Source: Thioploca sp. (GTDB lineage: Bacteria; Pseudomonadota; Gammaproteobacteria; Beggiatoales; Beggiatoaceae). Taken from it: 59,989 nucleotides of DNA. The stretch spans positions 1-59,989 of the forward strand of contig DAOUSR010000003.1 of assembly GCA_030627125.1 (NCBI GenBank), given 5' to 3'. The translations under genes and the position numbers were made by a program. Shown here one piece after another: positions 53,417-59,989 of the stretch. The stretch's first letter is position 1, and every line of letters starts with the position of its first letter. The notes beneath the pieces were generated by a model, which worked only from the letters and a program-made list of their open reading frames with translations, was not told where the DNA came from and did no database searches.

Positions 53417-54838
53417 ATGAGTAGAATTTCTATACACGGCGAATGGTCATCTCGAATGGCATTCATCATGGCCGCTACTGGTTCGGCAGTAGGTTTAGGC
53501 AATATTTGGAAATTCCCCTATATGACTGGTCAATATGGTGGCGGAGCGTTCGTTATCACTTATCTATTGTGTATAGCCATACTCTGTTTACCAGTTATGA
53601 TGGCTGAAGTAATGTTAGGTAAACGAGGCCGTAGTAGCCCAATCAATACCATGCGTCATTTAGCCCAAGAAAATAACCAATCAAAATTATGGCGTTTACT
53701 GGGTTGGAGTGGAGTTATTGCTGGATTTTTAATTTTATCTTATTACAGTGTTATTGCAGGTTGGGCTTTAGCCTATATACCAAGTTTAGCTTCTGGGACG
53801 TTTACCGCAGTTAACACCATGTCGCCCACTGAAATTACTGGTTTTGTTGATTCAGTATTCAAATCTTTAGTAGAAAATCCAGTTCAATTAACTGCATGGC
53901 ACACGGGTTTTATTTTTATCACTATGCTCATGGTAGCTGGTGGAGTTAAAGGCGGGTTAGAGCGAGCGGTTACATTCATGATGCCAGCATTATTTATTTT
54001 GTTATTAGTATTGGTTGGTTATGCCATAAGTACCCCAAATTTTATGCAGGGCTTTAATTTCATGTTTAATATTAATTTTAATGATTTACTCTATCCAAAT
54101 TGTACAGAAGCTGTTTGTAAATTCAGTGGGGAAGGATTGTTAGCAGCAATGGGACAAGCATTTTTCAGTTTGAGTTTGGGGATGGGTGCTATCATGGTTT
54201 ACGGAGCCTATTTACCTAAAGATGCTTCTGTGAGTAAAGTAACGACTGCAGTAGTAGTTGCCGATACTTCAGTGGCAATCTTAGCTGGGTTAATAATCTT
54301 TCCAATCGTATTTAGCAATGGTTTAGAACCTAATGCTGGAGTTGGCTTAGTGTTTAAAACATTACCAATTGCATTCGGCCAGATGCCTTTTGGAACGTTA
54401 TTTGGTACCTTGTTTTTTGTACTTTTAGTGCTGGCAGCATTGAGTTCATCTATCTCACTAATTGAACCAGCAGTGGCATGGTTGGTAGAAACTGGTAAAT
54501 TTACTCGAGCCAGTGCATCAGTTGTAAGTGGGATTATCGTCTGGTTAATTGGACTGATTACCGTATTCTCGTTTAATATTTGGAGCGATGTTAAACCTTT
54601 GGCTGGATTAAATCTGTTTGAATTGATTAATTATTTAACTTCGAATATTATGTTGCCATTAATTGGTTTATTGATAGCTGTCTTTGTTGGTTGGTTAATG
54701 CAAAAATCTACCATTGCCGAAGAATTAAATTTATCAGCTAATAGTATTGGTTATCATATTTGGTATTTTTTACTGCGTTATGTCACACCATTAGGCGTAG
54801 GCATAGTCTTTCTAAATGCAATCGGTGTATTTTCGTGA
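53417..54838 (+). CDS. sodium-dependent neurotransmitter-type (NSS/SNF) symporter
   Basis: 473 residues, about 11-12 membrane helices. The N-terminal GSAVGLGNIWKFPYMTGQYGG signature (residues 22-42) is the sodium and substrate site of LeuT-like transporters. It probably imports an amino acid with sodium. The next gene starts inside its stop codon (GTG/TGA overlap), so the two are translationally coupled. ATG at 53417 follows AAGAGC. Confidence 0.92.
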   Translation: MSRISIHGEWSSRMAFIMAATGSAVGLGNIWKFPYMTGQYGGGAFVITYLLCIAILCLPVMMAEVMLGKRGRSSPINTMRHLAQENNQSKLWRLLGWSGVIAGFLILSYYSVIAGWALAYIPSLASGTFTAVNTMSPTEITGFVDSVFKSLVENPVQLTAWHTGFIFITMLMVAGGVKGGLERAVTFMMPALFILLLVLVGYAISTPNFMQGFNFMFNINFNDLLYPNCTEAVCKFSGEGLLAAMGQAFFSLSLGMGAIMVYGAYLPKDASVSKVTTAVVVADTSVAILAGLIIFPIVFSNGLEPNAGVGLVFKTLPIAFGQMPFGTLFGTLFFVLLVLAALSSSISLIEPAVAWLVETGKFTRASASVVSGIIVWLIGLITVFSFNIWSDVKPLAGLNLFELINYLTSNIMLPLIGLLIAVFVGWLMQKSTIAEELNLSANSIGYHIWYFLLRYVTPLGVGIVFLNAIGVFS

Positions 54839-55269
54839 TACGGATTAATAAAACCGCATTAGTGCCATATACTGTCCATCAAATGTTTACTTTGGTAAAT
54901 GAAATTGCTGACTACCCTAATTTTTTGCCTTGGTGTAAATCGGTAACAATTCATTCTCAAACTGAAACTAGTATTGTAGCTACTATCAAAATGGGTGGAG
55001 CTGGAATGGAAAAATCATTCACTACTACTAATGTTATCACTCCTGATAAACAGATTGAAATACGTTTGCAGAAAGGGCCTTTTAGCCATTTACATGGGCA
55101 TTGGACTTTTAAAAAATTAGGTGAAGCTGGTTGTAAAATTTCCATGCAAATGGAGTTTAAAATTTCTAATCCGTTGCTACGAATTAGTTTGGAGCCTATG
55201 TTTACTAAAATAGTAAATCGGTTAGTGGATACTTTTGTGGAAAGAGCTAATAAATTATATGGAAATTAA
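54835..55269 (+). CDS. ratA: RatA/COQ10-like START domain protein
   Basis: 144 residues from the GTG at 54835, overlapping the transporter stop. The polyketide-cyclase/START pattern (VPYTVHQMFTLVNEIADYPNFLPWC) and the C-terminal helix NRLVDTFVERANKLYG match the RatA/YfjG and COQ10 family. The role may be ubiquinone binding or ribosome-associated control. The rnfH gene overlaps its 3' end, the usual ratA-rnfH pairing. Confidence 0.87.
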   Translation: MIRINKTALVPYTVHQMFTLVNEIADYPNFLPWCKSVTIHSQTETSIVATIKMGGAGMEKSFTTTNVITPDKQIEIRLQKGPFSHLHGHWTFKKLGEAGCKISMQMEFKISNPLLRISLEPMFTKIVNRLVDTFVERANKLYGN

Positions 55270-55549
55270 TATTGAAGTAGCTTATGCTAAACCAGATGAG
55301 CAAATGATCGTGCCTTTGGCCATGCCAGTTGGAACGACAGCCGAGCAAGCAATTAAAGAATCCCAGATTTTAATCTTTTTCCCAGAAATAGATTTGGCTC
55401 AAAATAAAATCGGAATTTTTAGTAAACCTTGTAAATTGGATACTGTCTTAAGAGATAAAGACCGAGTAGAGATTTATCGGCCTTTGCTTGCTGATCCAAA
55501 AGAAGTGCGTAGGAAAAGAGCTGGAGCTAAGTCTGGTGTTAAAGAATAG
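55259..55549 (+). CDS. rnfH: RnfH family ubiquitin-like protein
   Basis: 96 residues from the ATG at 55259, overlapping ratA by 11 bases. VAYAKPDEQMIVPLAMPVGTTAEQAI and FSKPCKLDTVLRDKDRVEIYRPL are the family pattern (UPF0125). The ending PKEVRRKRA is typical. Function is unclear; it usually sits beside ratA. Confidence 0.92.
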   Translation: MEINIEVAYAKPDEQMIVPLAMPVGTTAEQAIKESQILIFFPEIDLAQNKIGIFSKPCKLDTVLRDKDRVEIYRPLLADPKEVRRKRAGAKSGVKE

Positions 55550-55628
55550 TGTCTGAATTATACTTGCAGTATTATTAGAAACACTCCCAAACATAAGATT
55601 GAGAACACTTGATACAGGAAAATATATA

Positions 55629-56873
55629 ATGAAACAGCTAAATCAAGTTTTATTACACCAAAATAGCAAAATTACCGACTTAGAAACATGGTTGGAAGGT
55701 ATAGGCGGTAAAGGATTACAAATTGCATTGGATGCTCCAGAAGCAATAATTCCATTGATAAAAGAGGCTGGTTTACGTGGTTTGGGTGGTAGTGGTTTTC
55801 CAGCTTATTTTAAATGGAGAGCAGTTGCTGGACAGACTAGTAGTCGAGAAAAATATTTGATTTGCAATGGAAATGAAGATGAACCAGGGACTTTTAAAGA
55901 CCGTTTATTGTTAGAAGAAACTCCGCACCAACTGATTGAAGGTGCAATGATTACGGCAATTGCTACTAATATTAATCGTATTGTTTTCTATGTAAATCCA
56001 GCTTTAACCCAAGCCATTGCAAATATGAAGAAAGCTGTGAAACAATGGGAAGAATGTGAGATGTATTTCAAAGTCTCAGATAAAATTCAACAACCATTAG
56101 AATTTTCTATTTTACCAACTTCTGGACATTATATTGGTGGTGAAGAAACAGCAGCAATAGAAACCGTAGAGAAAAAATTTCCTTTTCCTCGACGTAAACC
56201 GCCATATCCAGCTGAATATGGTGTTTATGGCTGTCCAACTCTGATTAATAATACGGAGACTATTTGTAATGTTTCGCATATTTTACGCAACGGAGCAAAA
56301 TGGTATCATGATTTAGGCATTGGCAATGCTTATGGAACTAAAATATATTCTCTTAGTGGAGATGTATTATCACCCGGAACTTACGAATTACCTATGGGTA
56401 TCTCTTTGTCAGATTTAATTAATACTTATGGTGGCGGTATGTTGTTAAACAAAAAATTTAAAGCTGTCTTCACTGGTGGGCCTTCCAATACTTTGTTAAC
56501 TCCTAAAGATTTAGACGTATCGCTTGACTTTGATTCTGTTGCCGAGCGTCGTTCTAGTTTAGGTACTGGAGCTATGATTGTAGTTTCTGAAGGTACTGGA
56601 ATTGTCAAACGAGTAGCAGAATATGTAAATTTTTTTGCTCATTCTTCTTGCGGTCAATGCCCACCTTGTAAAAGCGGAACTTATTACATTGCGATGCTAC
56701 TCAATAAAATTGACACTGGTCAGGCTAGAAAAGCCGATCTAGTTGCTTTAGAAAACTTATGTGATATTTTACCTGGCAGTGGTCGTTGTGCATTAATTAA
56801 TGGTGCCGTCAAAGTATTAGAAAGCTCGCTGTATCATTTTAGAGAAGAATATGAACAAGCACTGAAAAGATAG
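55629..56873 (+). CDS. NuoF-like NADH-dependent flavoprotein
   Basis: 414 residues from the ATG at 55629, after ACAGGAAA; the frame is open upstream. FMN and NADH motifs are RGLGGSGFP (residues about 52-60), CNGNEDEPGTFKDR and YIGGEETA. The C-terminal [4Fe-4S] binding motif is SCGQCPPCKSG with a later Cys in GRCAL. It resembles NuoF, HoxF or formate dehydrogenase beta subunits. No other Nuo or Fdh genes are beside it, so it may belong to a separate complex. Confidence 0.88.
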   Translation: MKQLNQVLLHQNSKITDLETWLEGIGGKGLQIALDAPEAIIPLIKEAGLRGLGGSGFPAYFKWRAVAGQTSSREKYLICNGNEDEPGTFKDRLLLEETPHQLIEGAMITAIATNINRIVFYVNPALTQAIANMKKAVKQWEECEMYFKVSDKIQQPLEFSILPTSGHYIGGEETAAIETVEKKFPFPRRKPPYPAEYGVYGCPTLINNTETICNVSHILRNGAKWYHDLGIGNAYGTKIYSLSGDVLSPGTYELPMGISLSDLINTYGGGMLLNKKFKAVFTGGPSNTLLTPKDLDVSLDFDSVAERRSSLGTGAMIVVSEGTGIVKRVAEYVNFFAHSSCGQCPPCKSGTYYIAMLLNKIDTGQARKADLVALENLCDILPGSGRCALINGAVKVLESSLYHFREEYEQALKR

Positions 56874-56874
56874 T

Positions 56875-56905
56875 TTATAGCAATTCTGAATGCTTAATTA
56901 ACTAC
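56875..56905. repeat. short inverted-repeat element, TTATAGCA family, copy 5 (partial)
   Basis: TTATAGCAATTCTGAATGCT matches the left end of copy 4 (43064); the right half is missing. It lies between convergent genes. Confidence 0.5.
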
Positions 56906-58113
56906 AATCTCCTAGTTGATTTTAATTCTGGATGTCTTAATTGCTCTTCTTCTACAACTTGATAATTACTTGCATAACTAGCTGCAATATTAGAATTTAC
57001 AATTTCTTGTTGTCTAGCGATATAAGAATCAATTAATTCACCTTGAGCATTTAGTTCTTCATCAAGAATCATAAATACTTCATCTACTAAACTAAAAACT
57101 TGTTCTTTATTTTTTACTAAAGGTAACTGAGCAGGTATAAGTTTATTAATTTTCTCAATACTGGTTAAATTAGTATTAATTGATTGAGTATCGGTAAGTT
57201 TTAGATAAGACATTTTTTTATCTATTTCATACAACTGTTGAGCTTCTGTTCTTTGTTCTTCAGTACCATTTTGTATAACTTCTCGCAATAATTTTTTAAT
57301 CCTTTGAGCTTCATCTTCAGCAAGATAAGCTCGCACAGTATCAAGGTTTTCCTTCATCTTATTAGATTGTTCAGGTATTGAATTATTTTCTGTTGGTAAA
57401 ATTTCTTCTACATTGACAGAATCTGGTTTATCTATCTTATTACGTGAAATCAATGAGAATAATGATAATAGCAAGAAGATGCTGAAGAATATTATTAATA
57501 CTGAAAATAAAATTTGGTATAAGTATGAAATGCTATAAAACCAAGTTTGAATATCATCCCAAATATTTTGAATTAAAGTTAAGTATTCTGATTTTTTTGA
57601 TTCATTATTGGTTAATATTTGAATAGTCTGTGGTGAAAGTATTGTGATAGCAGATTGTTTAGGAGTAACTTCTTCAGGAATAATTGTTTCAAAAGTTTCC
57701 GTAGACGTGATTTTAGTATCAATATTTGATATTTTTATAGATGGAACCTCTACAATAGATTTTTCCATAGTTGAGTGGCAGATAATTTGTTTATTTTTTC
57801 GACGAAAGTCTTGCCATTCATCATGTTGCCGGTAAAATTCATTAACGGCTTCTTTACTAGTTAATTCTTGCATATTTAAAGGAATTGTTAATATTTTACC
57901 AATTTTCAACGTATTAAGATTACAAGATATTTGGAAAGCTTGTGGATTAGCTTTGAGCAGAGCTAACATAGCTTGATATCGAGTTATAGATTTATTAGGG
58001 CGTACTTTACCAGCAATATTCCAAAGTAAATCACCAGCTTTAGTTGGACCATAGGTTTGGGCAACTGTCGAACTTGTTATAGTTAATAAAACAATTAGTA
58101 TTATAGTTTGCAT
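56902..58113 (-). CDS. fimV-like: FimV/TspA-like LysM protein
   Basis: 403 residues. A signal peptide is followed by the FimV N-terminal region (TYGPTKAGDLLWNIAGKVRPN, then MLALLKANPQAF and KIGKILTIPLN), which binds peptidoglycan. One membrane segment lies at about 208-230 (ILFSVLIIFFSIFLLLSL). The C-terminal part is a Glu/Lys-rich helical region. It is shorter than typical FimV (over 700). It probably supports type IV pilus secretin or polar signalling; pilU is nearby. Confidence 0.8.
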   Translation of the reverse strand: MQTIILIVLLTITSSTVAQTYGPTKAGDLLWNIAGKVRPNKSITRYQAMLALLKANPQAFQISCNLNTLKIGKILTIPLNMQELTSKEAVNEFYRQHDEWQDFRRKNKQIICHSTMEKSIVEVPSIKISNIDTKITSTETFETIIPEEVTPKQSAITILSPQTIQILTNNESKKSEYLTLIQNIWDDIQTWFYSISYLYQILFSVLIIFFSIFLLLSLFSLISRNKIDKPDSVNVEEILPTENNSIPEQSNKMKENLDTVRAYLAEDEAQRIKKLLREVIQNGTEEQRTEAQQLYEIDKKMSYLKLTDTQSINTNLTSIEKINKLIPAQLPLVKNKEQVFSLVDEVFMILDEELNAQGELIDSYIARQQEIVNSNIAASYASNYQVVEEEQLRHPELKSTRRL

Positions 58114-58449
58114 AATTATTATTAAAATTAGTAATTAAATCTTATACTTAACATTATTGTGATATGTGTTTTTTAAGAAGATATTTGATGATGTTTTTAG
58201 GAGTTTGCAATTTACTGTACAAGTCAAATACGAAAATCTTTATTACCATTCGTTACATTATCTATTTGACCACAATTATATGGAACAATTTTGCAATTTC
58301 CAATTCATTCTAGCTAATGTGTTAAATGATATTATTTTAAAGAGAAAATATTTTCTACGTTATGGAATCATATCATAATTACCTAAAATAAGTGTGAAAA
58401 TCTAAAAAATTCATGACTGGCTAATTTCTCTACATTTTGGGAGAAAAAC

Positions 58450-59508
58450 TTAGCCAAAAGTCATTTTAGCTTGTAAATTAGTTCTTGAATCTGCATTTGC
58501 TAAAGCTTCTTCTAACGATATTTTGCCAGTTTCATATAACTTATGTAATGCTGCATCAAAAGTCTGCATACCTTCAGTTCCACTATTAGTCATTGCTTCT
58601 TTTATCTCGTCTATTTTACCTTTTAAAATCAAATCCGAAATATATGGATTGTTAATCATAATTTCTACTGCACCAACCCTTTTATTTTCTATTCCCACTA
58701 CCAAGCGTTGGGAAATTACTCCAATTAAATTCATGGACAAATCCATAAATAATTTTTTATGTTGTTCTTGAGGAAACATGTTGACAACCCTTTGCATAGC
58801 TTGATTAGCATTATTAGCATGGAGAGTTGAAATAGCTAAATGACCAGTATTAGATAGTTCCAATGAAGCGGACATAGTTTCTCGATCACGAATTTCTCCA
58901 ATGAAAATAACATCTGGAGATTCACGCATAGCACTTCTGAGAGCATTTACATAAGAATGAGTATCTACTCCTAATTCTCGCTGATTAATCAAAGATTTTT
59001 TATGTACATGCACAAATTCCACTGGGTCTTCAATAGTCAATATATGGCTAGCTTGATTTTGATTTCGATGGTCAATCATAGCTGCTAAAGTAGTTGATTT
59101 TCCAGAATTAGTTGCCCCAACCATTAAAACTAGGCCACGTTTTTTCATTATTATATCGCCTAAAATATTAGGCAAGTTCAAATCAGCCATTGTTGGCACT
59201 TTGGCATTAATATAACGCATTACAATAGAAACTAAGCCTTGCTGTTTGAAAGCATTAATGCGGAAACGAGCATTGGTTTCAGGCCAAGAAATAGCAAAAT
59301 CAAGTTCTAGTTCTTTATCAAAAAACGCTCTTTGTTCCTCATTCATAATATCGTGGGCAATTTCTTTCGTTATTTCATCGGTTAAAATGACTTTACCAAC
59401 TCCGATAACTTTTCCAGATACTTTGATTCTTACATTTGAACCAACTGTAAAAAATATATCAGAGGCACTTTTTTCAACTACTAGTTTTAAATAGGGGGTA
59501 ATATCCAT
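58450..59508 (-). CDS. pilU: type IV pilus retraction ATPase-like PilU
   Basis: 352 residues. Walker A is VGATNSGKST (about residue 130), with the Asp box TIEDPVEFVH, the Walker B region VIFIGEIRDRETM and His box TLHANNANQA. The pattern fits PilU more than PilT: RNQNQASHILTIEDPV and the ending ALANADSRTNLQ. It drives pilus retraction with PilT for twitching motility. It stands alone here, next to the FimV-like gene on the same strand. Confidence 0.93.
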   Translation of the reverse strand: MDITPYLKLVVEKSASDIFFTVGSNVRIKVSGKVIGVGKVILTDEITKEIAHDIMNEEQRAFFDKELELDFAISWPETNARFRINAFKQQGLVSIVMRYINAKVPTMADLNLPNILGDIIMKKRGLVLMVGATNSGKSTTLAAMIDHRNQNQASHILTIEDPVEFVHVHKKSLINQRELGVDTHSYVNALRSAMRESPDVIFIGEIRDRETMSASLELSNTGHLAISTLHANNANQAMQRVVNMFPQEQHKKLFMDLSMNLIGVISQRLVVGIENKRVGAVEIMINNPYISDLILKGKIDEIKEAMTNSGTEGMQTFDAALHKLYETGKISLEEALANADSRTNLQAKMTFG

Positions 59509-59989
59509 TATATTATTAATATATTTTTGTAAGATTCATATTGTTTGGTACCGGGCTAAAAGTATAAATAATAGTATTAAAATCCGGAGTAAAAGTTTAT
59601 AATAGCATAAGACGAATCAGAAAAATGCCCAAATTGTGGAAACTCAGAGACAAAGATAATAAGCAAGTATGACACAAGTCGTATATTCGTAAGCCGTATA
59701 TATTGATAAATTGGAGTTTAAAACAAAGCTTTGTAAGTAGCATAAGTTTTATTTTGAAATTGTAGAGACAAGGCATGCCTTGTCTCTACGTTATAATTAG
59801 GACAAGCATATTAACATTATATCTCGGCCATACGCCTTTGTAGAAGATGAACGGATGCCGATTTTTGCTTTGAAAAAGATGCTACCGAATCTGCTGCTAA
59901 GGAATCAGAATTTAATAAAATCTGAAATTAAACCTGCCAGGTTTGGACATTCAAGTTTTGGAAGTTATTAAATCCTCATTCCTAAGCAA
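59509..59989. other. 481-base gap at the window end with relics
   Basis: No intact gene. A fragment at 59607-59699 reads KCPNCGNSETKIISKYDTS, a zinc-ribbon scrap as in some transposases. It runs into CGTAAGCCGTATAT, which also begins the cassette-tail repeats at 10533, 11379 and 13918. A perfect 28-base palindrome follows at 59762-59789. Confidence 0.5.
59762..59789. repeat. perfect 28-base palindrome
   Basis: GTAGAGACAAGGCA and TGCCTTGTCTCTAC are exact complements without a spacer. Such GTAGAGAC palindromes are common dispersed repeats in some bacteria with many repeats. It could be a MITE core or a strong RNA hairpin. Confidence 0.85.

Noticed and set aside
58166-58378. 70-residue plus-strand frame before pilU
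   Set aside because: No ribosome binding site, composition like surrounding AT-rich DNA, no recognisable pattern.
1-59989. tRNA or rRNA genes
   Set aside because: I looked for cloverleaf-type TTCGAAT arms and rRNA core sequences by eye and saw none. A covariance scan would settle it.

Overview
The window looks like the chromosome of a sulfur-oxidising gammaproteobacterium. The base composition is AT-rich (roughly one third G+C by eye). The strongest evidence is a reverse-type dissimilatory sulfite reductase cluster at 20.5-33.0 kb (dsrA-B-E-F-H-C-M-K-L-J, an inserted foreign gene, then dsrO-P). The presence of dsrEFH and dsrL points to sulfur oxidation rather than sulfate reduction. Many miniature inverted-repeat elements, an intein in dnaE, a relic reverse transcriptase, type IV pilus genes and large multi-domain signalling proteins would suit the Beggiatoaceae/Thiotrichales, but I cannot name a genus from sequence alone.

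Layout. 0-1.5 kb: a MamK-like bacterial actin behind a small membrane-anchored partner. 1.5-5.2 kb: a minus-strand island of DUF3037, HipA-like kinase, HEPN-like and KilA-N-like genes, bounded and punctuated by repeats. 5.7-8.4 kb: an acetolactate-synthase-like enzyme and a radical SAM protein. 8.4-14.1 kb: a run of same-strand genes separated by attC-like folded sites, which I read as an integron cassette array with no integrase in view; it carries a VOC protein, unknown proteins and a broken restriction-modification pair. 14.1-20.3 kb: an IS fragment, gltX, a small Sm-like protein, an arylsulfotransferase-like group and RNase G. 20.5-33.0 kb: the dsr cluster. 33.0-47.0 kb: bioC, a 1779-residue propeller/histidine kinase/GGDEF/EAL hub, small secreted proteins, an OmpA-like lipoprotein, an agmatinase-family enzyme, a sulfotransferase and a heme-binding-type sensor kinase. 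47.0-59.5 kb: a MITE, an orphan DNA methyltransferase, dnaE with an in-frame mini-intein, a reverse-transcriptase relic, a sodium:neurotransmitter-type symporter, ratA-rnfH, a NuoF-like protein, a FimV-like protein and pilU.

How the genes work together. DsrAB with siroheme oxidises sulfur delivered by DsrEFH and DsrC. DsrL supplies or removes electrons as an NAD(P)H-linked flavoprotein, and the DsrMKJOP membrane complex links the DsrC thiol/disulfide cycle to quinone. The insertion between dsrJ and dsrO leaves dsrOP behind its own structured leader, where a hairpin sits between a perfect Shine-Dalgarno sequence and the dsrO start codon. The sensor kinases, PilU and FimV suggest surface motility controlled by redox and c-di-GMP signals.

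Items most worth a second look: the MamK-like actin pair, the dnaE mini-intein with a non-His penultimate residue, the integron-like array with its dead restriction-modification cassette, the hairpin-spaced dsrO initiation site, and several families of miniature repeats. No tRNA, rRNA or CRISPR array was recognised.
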